Source: Marinagarivorans sp. UBA5868 (GTDB lineage: Bacteria > Pseudomonadota > Gammaproteobacteria > Pseudomonadales > Cellvibrionaceae). From it: a stretch of 10,409 nucleotides of DNA. A model generated the notes under the pieces. The model was not told the origin of the DNA. It saw only the letters and a list, made by a program, of their open reading frames with translations, and did not search any database. Of this stretch, positions 1-6,606 are shown piece by piece. Made by a program: the position numbers and the translations under genes. Where the stretch lies: the NCBI GenBank assembly GCA_002432095.1, contig DJFQ01000152.1:978-11386 (forward strand). Reading direction: 5' to 3'. Within the stretch, counting starts at the first letter, position 1. Each line of letters opens with the position of its first letter.

Positions 1-1172
1 TCGCGCAATTCGCGCACCAGGCCGAGGAAATCCTCGCGGGAGAAGAGTGTGATCAGATAGGTGAGCTGTGGCGATAGTTGCTGTTGCTGTGCCTGGTCCA
101 GCCAGTTGATGTCGGCGCTGCGGTCGATGTTCAGCGCCTCGCGTATGGCGTATCCCTGCACTTGGCCGATCACTTGGCGCAACTGGTCGATCTCCGCCAG
201 ATAACCGGCTTCGGCATTGCGGAATTCCTGCAGCGCCTGATTTTTGTAGCCCATTTTTTCGTAAGCGTAAGGAATCGCCACCAGCGCTTCCTGGGTGTAT
301 TCGTCGATCAGCGAACGCCGCGCCAGCTGCTGCCAGGGTTTGAGCGCCAGGGTGTAATCCCTCTGCTCTACCGCCGCCCAGCCATAACCCAGCAAGGCGC
401 GATTCGCCACCGGGCTATCCAACCGAACCTGGGAAAAATGATTTACCGCTTCAGCGTAGCGTTTATCCAACAACGCAGCGTAGCCGGCACCGGTCATGGC
501 TTTGTCGTACAACGCTAGATATTCGGAGTTAGGTGTTGGCAGCTTCTGCAGCTGCAGGAAAAACGGCGTGGCTTTGGCAAATTCACCTTCGCGACTGTAA
601 GCGGCACCAAGATTGAACTGCATGTAAGGGGTGAGTGGCGACTTTAAATTGTCGCGCAGGATCTCTTCCGCGACTGCCATCTCCCCGCGCTGCACGGCGA
701 GGTTAAAGCGCAGTCCAGCAACCTGCGGGGCTAGTTCTTCGTGGGGCTTATCACTGATTTTTGCGAGTGCTTCGTCTGCCGCTGGCCAGTCGCCGCGCAA
801 GTAGCGCATCTGGGCGAGATAAAACCAAGCGGAATCGCGGGTGCGCTGGGGACGGTTGGCATCCAGCAGCCGCTCGAAGATCTCGCTGGCATGACGCTCC
901 ATACCATAGGCCATGCTAAAACCGCCCGCCATGATCTCCGGGTTGTCGCCATGTCCCTGAATGCCGCCCTTCTGCTGGGCCACCATCAGCTCGGTCATGG
1001 CTTCGAGATTGCGGTTCTGATAGTAGTTGTACAGCGCCACGCCATAGCGCAGATCGGCGACGCTGCTAAGCGGTTTATCTTTCGCGCAGACCGGCAATAC
1101 CAGCGACAACAGCAGGCCGGGAAGCAGGGCTCTCGGCAATCGACGTAACGGGCCGGGGCATCGCACGCTCAT
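1..1172 (-). CDS. Exported TPR-type helical-repeat protein (3' end cut by window edge)
   Basis: An open frame runs from ATG at 1172-1170 to the left edge without a stop (390 codons plus two bases), so the C-terminus is missing. Residues 1-30 look like a signal peptide: arginine-rich start, leucine-rich core (about 15-28), and Val-Cys-Ala before Lys31 as a signal peptidase I site. The mature part is alpha-helical with repeated TPR-like signatures, for example WFYLAQMRYLRGDWPAADEAL (about 116-136), FNLGAAYSREGEFAKATPFF (186-205), the segment around 229-246, and AYEKMGYKNQALQEF (303-317). These suggest a periplasmic protein-binding scaffold. The partner is unknown. An AGGAG stands four bases before the ATG, and the start is only 7 bases past the stop of the preceding gene, so the two are co-transcribed. 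Certain as a gene; the specific function is not recognised. Confidence 0.88.
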   Translation of the reverse strand, partial: MSVRCPGPLRRLPRALLPGLLLSLVLPVCAKDKPLSSVADLRYGVALYNYYQNRNLEAMTELMVAQQKGGIQGHGDNPEIMAGGFSMAYGMERHASEIFERLLDANRPQRTRDSAWFYLAQMRYLRGDWPAADEALAKISDKPHEELAPQVAGLRFNLAVQRGEMAVAEEILRDNLKSPLTPYMQFNLGAAYSREGEFAKATPFFLQLQKLPTPNSEYLALYDKAMTGAGYAALLDKRYAEAVNHFSQVRLDSPVANRALLGYGWAAVEQRDYTLALKPWQQLARRSLIDEYTQEALVAIPYAYEKMGYKNQALQEFRNAEAGYLAEIDQLRQVIGQVQGYAIREALNIDRSADINWLDQAQQQQLSPQLTYLITLFSREDFLGLVRELR

Positions 1173-1176
1173 GGGG

Positions 1177-1181
1177 CTCCT
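1177..1181 (-). promoter_or_regulatory. Ribosome binding site of the TPR gene
   Basis: AGGAG on the minus strand, four bases upstream of the ATG at 1172. It overlaps the TAG stop of the preceding gene (1182-1180), which supports coupled translation of the pair. Confidence 0.55.
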
Positions 1182-1752
1182 ACTGCAGATGCCATTCTTT
1201 GAATTCGAATTCCGGTTCCATACTGGACGTGGCGTCTTTAACGCGCATCTCCAGCATGGTGGGGTTTTGGTCCTTCTTCAACGAGTAGGTTGCGGCGCGT
1301 TTGTATTCGCGTTGTTGTGGCCCGTAGCCGTGAACGAACGCGGTGATTTCGTGTTTGCCGGTTTTCAGATTGCCTAGATAGAGGCGCTGAATACCGCCGC
1401 GGTTCATGGCGCTATTTTGTTTCTCGGTGTAGAGATGACTGGCGACCAGTTGGTCGTCGATGTGCAATTTGATCGCGTCCAGTTGGAAGTAGTGACCAAT
1501 ATCGGCGGACACGTAAACTGCGATTTGGGTATTGGCGGGAAACAGCAGATCTTCTTCCAGAATCAGCAGATCGCGGTTGAGCTCCAAAGCCGCTTGCTTT
1601 AAATCCTCCACCTGCTGACTCAACGGCGATGCGTTTTCCTTACTGGGCTTAAATGTTTCCGCATCGCCATTGCTGTCCTGCGCGAGTGCCGAACAACTTA
1701 GGATCCAGCCCAGGAACATCGCCATCGGTAGGCGCCATTGACGTAGTCTCAA
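1180..1752 (-). CDS. Exported coiled-coil/beta-domain protein of unknown function
   Basis: The frame is open from an ATG at 1827, but the better start is TTG at 1752. It has GGGGAG eight bases upstream and gives a classic signal peptide: basic Arg-Leu-Arg-Gln-Trp-Arg, a hydrophobic core at about 10-20, and Ala-Leu-Ala before Gln25. The resulting protein is 190 residues. Residues 44-70 form a leucine/glutamate-rich probable coiled coil (QQVEDLKQAALELNRDLLIL). Residues 74-190 alternate hydrophobic and polar residues and include the LYLGNLKTGKHEITAFVHG segment (124-142), which resembles an Ig-like or PEGA-like beta-sandwich edge. The protein is probably periplasmic. It sits 7 bases before the TPR gene, so the two likely act together. 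From memory, similar protein/TPR pairs occur in other gammaproteobacteria, sometimes near TonB-ExbBD genes, but I could not check this. Function is not assigned. Confidence 0.8.
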   Translation of the reverse strand: MRLRQWRLPMAMFLGWILSCSALAQDSNGDAETFKPSKENASPLSQQVEDLKQAALELNRDLLILEEDLLFPANTQIAVYVSADIGHYFQLDAIKLHIDDQLVASHLYTEKQNSAMNRGGIQRLYLGNLKTGKHEITAFVHGYGPQQREYKRAATYSLKKDQNPTMLEMRVKDATSSMEPEFEFKEWHLQ

Positions 1753-1760
1753 AGTCTTAT

Positions 1761-1766
1761 CTCCCC
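1761..1766 (-). promoter_or_regulatory. Ribosome binding site supporting a TTG start
   Basis: GGGGAG on the minus strand, eight bases upstream of TTG 1752-1750. No comparable site precedes the ATG at 1827. This is the main reason for moving the start of the exported coiled-coil protein 25 codons downstream. Confidence 0.5.
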
Positions 1767-1817
1767 AAGTTGACGACGGCTGCAGAGGATCGGTCGGTAT
1801 TGGCCAGAGCGGGCTTC

Positions 1818-1837
1818 GGCGGCCCATCAGGACCGCC
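1818..1837 (-). other. GC-rich hairpin in the leader of the exported protein gene
   Basis: The minus strand reads GGCGGTCC, loop TGAT, GGGCCGCC: eight pairs including one G-U. No T-run follows on either strand, so a classical terminator is unlikely. It could be a leader structure about 65 bases before the TTG start. Structure is seen in the sequence; function is unknown. Confidence 0.35.
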
Positions 1838-1882
1838 CGTTTGCGTTGGCATCGGAAAAACAGGCGTGAAAATCGAGGTGCG

Positions 1883-1911
1883 ATATTAACGACCAGACCC
1901 AGTAATGGGAA
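1883..1911 (-). promoter_or_regulatory. Weak candidate sigma-70 promoter for the exported protein pair
   Basis: The minus strand has TTCCCA (1911-1906), a 17-base spacer, and TAATAT (1888-1883). Each hexamer matches the consensus at four of six bases and the spacing is ideal, but pairs this weak also occur by chance. If real, it would start transcription about 125 bases upstream of the TTG start. Confidence 0.22.
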
Positions 1912-2031
1912 CCGACAAACAGGTTAACTTCCATAAATTTAGCACGGGCTTGCGCAACCAAAGGGCTCGGGTGAAAAAAGCGCGGAATTTTTTGTGGCCT
2001 GAATCGCAATCTCTGCGAATTCATGCGCCAA

Positions 2032-3033
2032 TCAAGGCGCAGGCGGCTGCAACCCTTCGCTGTAATGCACTTTACCGTTGGCATCAATGATCACCCCATC
2101 AAATCCCGGCAACCGCGCCAGCAATGCCAAACCTTCCTGCACTCCCAAAACAAAAACCGTGGTTGAGAGCGCATCCGTATCGATTCCCTGGGGACCAAGA
2201 ATGGTCACACTAATCACGCCATGTGCGGATTTCCCGGTTTTCGGGTTGAGAATGTGATGGACCCACTCGCCGGTTTTTTCGTCGACGAAATAGCGTTCGT
2301 AGTCGCCCGATGTGCTCACCGCCACGTCGTTTAGCGGCATGGTCAGCACCACTGCGCGGTCTTCCGCCCCTTGCTGCCTAGGATTTTTGATGCCGATCAG
2401 CCAGGGCCTGCCACGCCGGTCGCCGAGCAAGCGGCTGTCGCCACCGGCGCTCACCGAAGCGTGAGAAATTCCGTGGTGGCGGAGAATTTCAATCGCCCGG
2501 TCCACCGCATAACCTTTGGCAATACCGCCGAGGTCAATGCGCACATTGGGATGGGCAAACGCTAGTGTGCGACGCTTGGGATCGAAGTTCAGGAAGTGAT
2601 AATTGATGGCCGGCAGGAGAGTCTTGTGCTGCTGTGCATCGGGTGCCTTTTTACCCCTGTAGTCGTAGAACCAACCGAGGGAGGCAAAGGTGATATCAAA
2701 AGCGCCGCTGCTGATTTCACTGTAATGAAGGGAGCGCTCGATCAGCAGGCTGAATTCCGCGGAAATGGCAATCGGCTCTTTCGCAGCGGAAGCATTAACG
2801 CGGGCGAGATCACTGGTGTTGATATAGGGAGAGTAAGTGGCATCAATACGCCGCATTTCCGCCATCACGGCAGCGATGGCGTCTTCGCCTGTCTTGGCAT
2901 TGTCGTGCCAGACGGTGACCGCTACCTCGGTCCCCATGATGTCCTGTTTTTCCTGCAGCCATTCACTCCAGCCAAGAGCCGGAGCGGCGAGCAGGAAGAG
3001 GAAAACCCAGGCGCGTTGGCGCAAATTAGCCAC
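2032..3033 (-). CDS. apbE: ApbE-family FAD:protein FMN transferase, exported
   Basis: ApbE enzymes use FAD to attach FMN covalently to a threonine or serine of extracytoplasmic proteins, in a Mg-dependent reaction. The 333-residue length is normal, and the family signatures occur in order: FDITFASLGWF (112-122), DLGGIAKGYAVD (167-178), GGD (197-199), TSGDYERYF (241-249), HHILNPKTG (259-267) and the metal-site segment DTDALST (285-291). Nothing essential appears lost. Residues 1-22 form a signal peptide. There is no lipobox cysteine, so it is probably a soluble periplasmic protein, whereas many relatives are lipoproteins. The GTG start (3033-3031) overlaps the end of gspN by 8 bases, with no separate strong ribosome site, suggesting coupling to the secretion operon. 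The target is not evident here; Nqr/Rnf subunits or other FMN-binding proteins elsewhere are possible. Family assignment is firm, the link to secretion is inference. Confidence 0.93.
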   Translation of the reverse strand: MANLRQRAWVFLFLLAAPALGWSEWLQEKQDIMGTEVAVTVWHDNAKTGEDAIAAVMAEMRRIDATYSPYINTSDLARVNASAAKEPIAISAEFSLLIERSLHYSEISSGAFDITFASLGWFYDYRGKKAPDAQQHKTLLPAINYHFLNFDPKRRTLAFAHPNVRIDLGGIAKGYAVDRAIEILRHHGISHASVSAGGDSRLLGDRRGRPWLIGIKNPRQQGAEDRAVVLTMPLNDVAVSTSGDYERYFVDEKTGEWVHHILNPKTGKSAHGVISVTILGPQGIDTDALSTTVFVLGVQEGLALLARLPGFDGVIIDANGKVHYSEGLQPPAP

Positions 3034-3784
3034 CCAGTGGCCAAGTCACTTTATAGGAGCCGTCGTCTAGGGCCTCGGTAAATACGCCCATGGCATCCAC
3101 CAACGGTTGCGGCGCGTTTTCGCGCGGCGTAATGAGACCATTCAAAGTCGGTTGTCCACCCACCGTGTACTCACCCTGCACTTGAACGCCGAAATCGCCT
3201 TCCACATCGGTGATATTCAGGGCAATGCCGCCTTGACCGTTTTCCGTTGCATCGGCAGCGAAGGTGCCCAAGGCGAACCAACCTGTGCCGACATTGACCG
3301 CCAGGCGTTCGATGGTGAGTCGCCCCTCCAAATCCTTAACCTGTCCATCCGTTGTCAGCGAAGCGTGCTGCACAGTGGCACTGCCGACGCCGCCGATCTG
3401 CACGCCGGGGTTGTTATAGAAAACTTTGGCCGGCACCTGATCCACCAACAGATTCTCCACGCCGAGGGTTCCGCCCACACCGTGACATACTCCGCCCTGG
3501 AGATTGGGGCTGCGCACATCAAGACACGCTTTCAGGAGCAGCAGGGACCAACCGTCCAGATTCCACTGAACCGAGCCCAGATCCAAGGTATGTCCATTGA
3601 CGACCACCTGCGCCGAACCGGCTCGACCCGACCATAAGGAACCGGAAACCCCCGTAAGGCTCAAGCCCGGAACTGCTTTAAGCGCAACCCAAGCGCCCCA
3701 TTCCGCAGGAGTACGGACCACAACGGTAATGACGAAATAAACCAGCAGGCCGATAAAAAATAGCAGTTTTGCCAAACGTTCCAC
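3026..3784 (-). CDS. gspN: Type II secretion system protein N
   Basis: GspN is an accessory T2SS protein anchored in the inner membrane with a periplasmic beta-rich domain; it is present in only some systems. The 252-residue protein has one N-terminal membrane segment (about 6-23) and then the family-typical GSLWSGRA (48-55), which follows a 'PGLSLTGVSG' lead-in. The rest is glycine- and valine-rich periplasmic sequence. Two cysteines (Cys87 and Cys100) could form a disulfide. The GTG start (3784-3782) follows the gspM stop with no gap, and a run of G at the end of gspM serves as ribosome site. Position directly after gspM supports the call. It ends within the start of apbE. Confidence 0.93.
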   Translation of the reverse strand: MERLAKLLFFIGLLVYFVITVVVRTPAEWGAWVALKAVPGLSLTGVSGSLWSGRAGSAQVVVNGHTLDLGSVQWNLDGWSLLLLKACLDVRSPNLQGGVCHGVGGTLGVENLLVDQVPAKVFYNNPGVQIGGVGSATVQHASLTTDGQVKDLEGRLTIERLAVNVGTGWFALGTFAADATENGQGGIALNITDVEGDFGVQVQGEYTVGGQPTLNGLITPRENAPQPLVDAMGVFTEALDDGSYKVTWPLGG

Positions 3785-4261
3785 TCAGCCCCCTTGGGTC
3801 AACTGTAGATTCACCTGCACCACGCCGGGATTGCGATCGGCGGTAATGGTGACATCATTGATCTGCAGCCCGTGTTTGTTTTCCATCTCGTTCAACCAGG
3901 CCACGACTTTATTAAAATCCGACGCCCCTAGACGCACCCGCGCACTGTTGCCCGAAGGTTGGACGTTTTCCATGGTCAGACCGAATTCACGAGTACTGTC
4001 GTTAAGCAATGAGGTGAGATTCTGGGCCACCGCTCCCTGACCCGCTTGCTGGCGCGCCAACAGCTGGCCAGCCAACTGCCGCACTTCTTCCTGCTCTTGC
4101 AGCGCTGCTATATTGCTTTTTTTAGTGCGCTCCAGATCGTTTTGCATGGGCAGGAGCACCATAAAAATCAGGATGTACAACAAAACCGCGACGCCGCCCG
4201 CCGAAAGCATCATCTGATCGCGGGGACTTTGGCTCAAAAACCATTGTTTGAATTCGTTCAT
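3785..4261 (-). CDS. gspM: Type II secretion system protein M
   Basis: GspM is a bitopic inner-membrane protein that pairs with GspL in the assembly platform and protects it from degradation. The 158-residue protein has a short cytoplasmic tail, one membrane segment (about 19-38), a charged helical or coiled-coil stretch (about 40-75) and a C-terminal domain (about 88-156) with the beta-alpha-beta pattern of the GspM ferredoxin-like fold, including NKVVAWLNEMENKHGLQINDVTI. Length is normal for the family. Its ATG shares one base with the gspL TGA (TGATG), so translation is probably coupled to its partner. Confidence 0.95.
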   Translation of the reverse strand: MNEFKQWFLSQSPRDQMMLSAGGVAVLLYILIFMVLLPMQNDLERTKKSNIAALQEQEEVRQLAGQLLARQQAGQGAVAQNLTSLLNDSTREFGLTMENVQPSGNSARVRLGASDFNKVVAWLNEMENKHGLQINDVTITADRNPGVVQVNLQLTQGG

Positions 4262-5481
4262 CAGCCAGCCCCCGATACACGCAATTGCGCTTGATGCACA
4301 TCGCCGTACACATTGGCGCTTTTGATCTCGGCACTCAAACCGGTCTCGGCGATTTTGCCGCGCAGGGTTTCAAAAGTGTCGAAACTCTTTGCCTCCAGAT
4401 TGAGCTGTAATTGGCCGCTGTCATGGTTATAACGAAAGCTGCGCACAGAAACTTCATTTAGCGACGTAATAGCGGGCGCAACACCAGCCAATAACGATAC
4501 GGCGTTGCTGGCCTGGGCCTGATTCGTGTTATTGCCGAGCATGCCACGCAACTGACGCAAAGGATCGCTGATCGTGCCTTGGGGTACCGCTTGACGGAAA
4601 ATGGCATCGGTCTGCGCCATGATGCGTTTGCGCTCCTGCTCCGCCTTGTTCAGCCCCATTGCTGCGGTTCCCAGCGCAATCAGAAAACCCGCGGCCGCCG
4701 CGATGATCGGATATTTAAATTCATGCCACCACTTATCGAACGGAAGGCGGCGCGCGAGTTTGCCGCTGCGGAACTCCGGTGCCGGCAGGCGTTCGGCACT
4801 GACCAAATCCCAAAATCCGGCTTCCTGCTCGGTGATGGCAATGGTTTCGTTCTGGGTGATCTCGGCGGGCAATAGCGCGTGCAATGCCATCAGCGCTGCT
4901 TCGCTGTCACCGTACAGATGCAGACTTGCCGGCGCCGGCTGTTGGGTTGCAAGCGCCGTTAGAAATGCTGCCGCCATCGGCTGCTCAACCGCAAATCCGA
5001 CTCCAGAATCTACCTGCGCCATCAGTACGTCATTTTCTAGCAGCAGAATCCAGCCATCCGCCGGTCGGGGCAGCTGCAAATAGTCAACGCTGCAACGCTG
5101 AACCTCGGCGCCAGTGGTTTCCACTTCGGTGATGCACGCCTGCAGCCAATCGGCATCGGCATAGGCGGTGGGAATGGTGTCGTTCTCGATAACACCGTAG
5201 ACAAAATGAAGATCTTCCACCGCATCGATGATCGAGTCCTCAATTTCGTAAGGCAGGATCTTCAGCAGCTGTTTGCGATCTTTAATCTCAACTTCGACTC
5301 GCTGGCTGACCACCTCCTGTCCCGGCACGATCAACCAGATTTGACGCCCATCCACCGACTCCTTGAGCAAATTGATATCGCCCGTATAAAAAGCATCGCG
5401 CAGCCACGCTCCTTCTGCAGAAGCTTCGCGCCACTGCCAGAGGTTGTGCTCGATTTTTCTCACCAGAATTCGTTCTGACAC
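4261..5481 (-). CDS. gspL: Type II secretion system protein L
   Basis: GspL links the cytoplasmic ATPase GspE to the membrane platform. The N-terminal part (about 1-235) is the actin-like cytoplasmic domain that binds GspE; LLKILPYEIEDSIIDAVEDLHFVYG (72-96) is a typical segment. A single membrane helix follows at about 257-277. The periplasmic part ends in a ferredoxin-like domain (about 330-406) that pairs with GspM. The frame opens at a GTG at 5490, but the GTG at 5481 is preferred. It has AGGTGA five bases upstream and gives a 406-residue protein starting MSERILVRK, which lines up with the start of Vibrio EpsL (MSEFLTVRL, from memory). The gap to gspK is 42 bases, and the stop overlaps the gspM start. 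Confidence 0.95.
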   Translation of the reverse strand: MSERILVRKIEHNLWQWREASAEGAWLRDAFYTGDINLLKESVDGRQIWLIVPGQEVVSQRVEVEIKDRKQLLKILPYEIEDSIIDAVEDLHFVYGVIENDTIPTAYADADWLQACITEVETTGAEVQRCSVDYLQLPRPADGWILLLENDVLMAQVDSGVGFAVEQPMAAAFLTALATQQPAPASLHLYGDSEAALMALHALLPAEITQNETIAITEQEAGFWDLVSAERLPAPEFRSGKLARRLPFDKWWHEFKYPIIAAAAGFLIALGTAAMGLNKAEQERKRIMAQTDAIFRQAVPQGTISDPLRQLRGMLGNNTNQAQASNAVSLLAGVAPAITSLNEVSVRSFRYNHDSGQLQLNLEAKSFDTFETLRGKIAETGLSAEIKSANVYGDVHQAQLRVSGAG

Positions 5482-5486
5482 TCGAT

Positions 5487-5492
5487 TCACCT
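5487..5492 (-). promoter_or_regulatory. Ribosome binding site favouring the second GTG of gspL
   Basis: AGGTGA on the minus strand, five bases before GTG 5481-5479. It overlaps the first in-frame GTG (5490-5488), so that GTG is more likely part of the ribosome site than the start. Confidence 0.45.
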
Positions 5493-5523
5493 GTCGATGT
5501 TTTTTGTTATCCGGCCCGACACC

Positions 5524-6606
5524 CTAAAAATTCGCATCGGTACGGCGCACCACGTGCACGTGGTTTATGCCATTGATTTCGCCGCGAAACAGCAATGTCT
5601 TTGCGCGGCGAACTTGTTCACCTGTTAGGGTTTCCGCGGCGAAGATAAAGTAGCGACTGCCCACGCCCAGCGACCCCGTCTCTACTTCAGTGCCATCACC
5701 TAGGAGTGTTCGCGCGTTAACACCGCTGAAGAACTCTTCCGCCGATTTAAATCCTTCTGTCGCCTGAGCGCGCTCTTCTTCCAAAAGCTTTACCTCGTCA
5801 GGCGTCAATGGCAACGTCTGTGATTTACGATTGAGCATGGGCAGCAATTCAGGTTTGAGGGTGTTGATGTTCATGCCTTCCCCTTCCGGTAAGGCGAATA
5901 CCAATGGCACCAGCTGCTTATAAATTTCCGGGGTCATGCCCTTAATTAAACTTAGCTCACTGACACTGGTCATGGGGCCATTGGTGATCGGAAACGGCGG
6001 TTCCTGATCCTGATAATAATCCGCTTCGGCGCCGCCAAAACCCGATACTTGGTCATCCGCATCCAGCCAGTCCCGAATAGCGTCAACAATTTCCATCGCC
6101 GTCTGATACTGCACTGGCCCACTTTCCAGTTCGATGGTTTGCAGCAAGCGAACAAAACGCCGCTGATCGTCATTCAACAATTCCCAAGGATCCTGGTTGC
6201 GGTTGGGATTGGTATTGGGATTGTTCTGCCCCGGCACAAGAGGTTTATCAGCCAAAAGGTTCAGATTAAACCGGCTATGAGCATCCTCGATGTTGCCACC
6301 AACCCAGCCCTCGTCTGTCTGCATCGGCTGGCCGCTGATCTGCATCCACACCTCACCTAAGTGATCCACTTCGCCGGTTTCAAGCCGATCTTCAAAGAGG
6401 ATCTTACGCACCAGCTGCTCGCCGCCTTCCATATAGGCCCGAGCCTGGGCACCGTGCCAGCGATTTTCATTACGGAGCATGCTGAGCTGGAATCGCCAGC
6501 TAACCGACACCACCACTGTCGTCACCAGGACAACGATCAGCAGCGCCATAATCAAAATGACACCGCGCTCTCGCTGAGGGTATCGAGGTCTAATTTGCGA
6601 AGTCAT
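5524..6606 (-). CDS. gspK: Type II secretion minor pseudopilin K
   Basis: GspK is the large minor pseudopilin that caps the tip of the pseudopilus together with GspI and GspJ. The chosen ATG (6606-6604) has GGAGG six bases upstream and gives 360 residues. A longer open frame to 6756 lies inside gspJ and lacks GspK-like sequence. The prepilin leader is cleaved after Gly15 (RERG/VILIMALLIVV). As usual for GspK, the +5 position is not glutamate (here Met). A membrane helix runs to about residue 34. The large globular domain contains NIEDAHSRFNLN (105-116), WELLNDDQRRFVRLL (141-155), a helix-hairpin-helix-like stretch near SELSLIKGM (216-224), MNINTLKPELL (245-255) and the SRYFIFAAE (317-325) C-terminal motif. 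An asparagine/proline-rich loop (127-137) is a mild oddity. It overlaps gspJ by 17 bases. Confidence 0.96.
   Translation of the reverse strand: MTSQIRPRYPQRERGVILIMALLIVVLVTTVVVSVSWRFQLSMLRNENRWHGAQARAYMEGGEQLVRKILFEDRLETGEVDHLGEVWMQISGQPMQTDEGWVGGNIEDAHSRFNLNLLADKPLVPGQNNPNTNPNRNQDPWELLNDDQRRFVRLLQTIELESGPVQYQTAMEIVDAIRDWLDADDQVSGFGGAEADYYQDQEPPFPITNGPMTSVSELSLIKGMTPEIYKQLVPLVFALPEGEGMNINTLKPELLPMLNRKSQTLPLTPDEVKLLEEERAQATEGFKSAEEFFSGVNARTLLGDGTEVETGSLGVGSRYFIFAAETLTGEQVRRAKTLLFRGEINGINHVHVVRRTDANF

Larger units (their letters stand above)
1753..2031 (-). other. Intergenic region between apbE and the exported protein pair
   Basis: This is the only long non-coding junction in the window; all others are under 45 bases. 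In minus-strand order it holds an imperfect hairpin (2022-2001: GAA/TTC and TCGCA/TGCGA arms, one bulge, loop GAGAT), an A6/T6 inverted repeat (1993-1988 and 1979-1974), a weak promoter-like pair (1911-1883) and a GC-rich hairpin (1837-1818). There is no GC stem directly followed by a T-run, so no convincing intrinsic terminator. An open frame crosses the region (2087-1827), but its composition is not protein-like. Confidence 0.6.

Noticed and set aside
78..518. Plus-strand open frame of 146 codons opposite the TPR gene.
   Set aside because: It is antisense to a frame with clear TPR signatures and a signal peptide, and has no recognisable domain.
1080..1095. Lipoprotein signal in the TPR protein (Leu-Pro-Val-Cys at residues 26-29).
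   Set aside because: Valine at -1 and proline at -3 are poor for a lipobox. Val-Cys-Ala before Lys31 fits signal peptidase I better.
1225..1266. Possible ApbE flavinylation site in the exported coiled-coil protein (Lys-Asp-Ala-Thr-Ser-Ser near residues 172-177).
   Set aside because: Only Ala-Thr matches the known acceptor motif; the upstream Asp and the Ser/Thr-Gly positions do not. The Ser-Gly-Ala in GspJ and Thr-Gly-Ala in the TPR protein also lack the acceptor Thr/Ser at the right place.
1974..1993. A6/T6 inverted repeat as an intrinsic terminator.
   Set aside because: The stem is A-T only with an eight-base loop and no GC pairs, so it would be unstable.
1827..2087. An 86-codon minus-strand open frame bridging apbE and the exported protein gene, whose stop overlaps the ATG at 1827 (TGATG).
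   Set aside because: It begins inside apbE, has no ribosome site, and its composition (many Arg, Phe, Trp, His, Cys residues, no domain pattern) is not protein-like. The TGATG overlap involves an ATG that is probably not used.
3107..3637. Plus-strand open frame of 176 codons opposite gspN.
   Set aside because: It is an antisense shadow of a confidently identified gene, with no ribosome site or family pattern seen.
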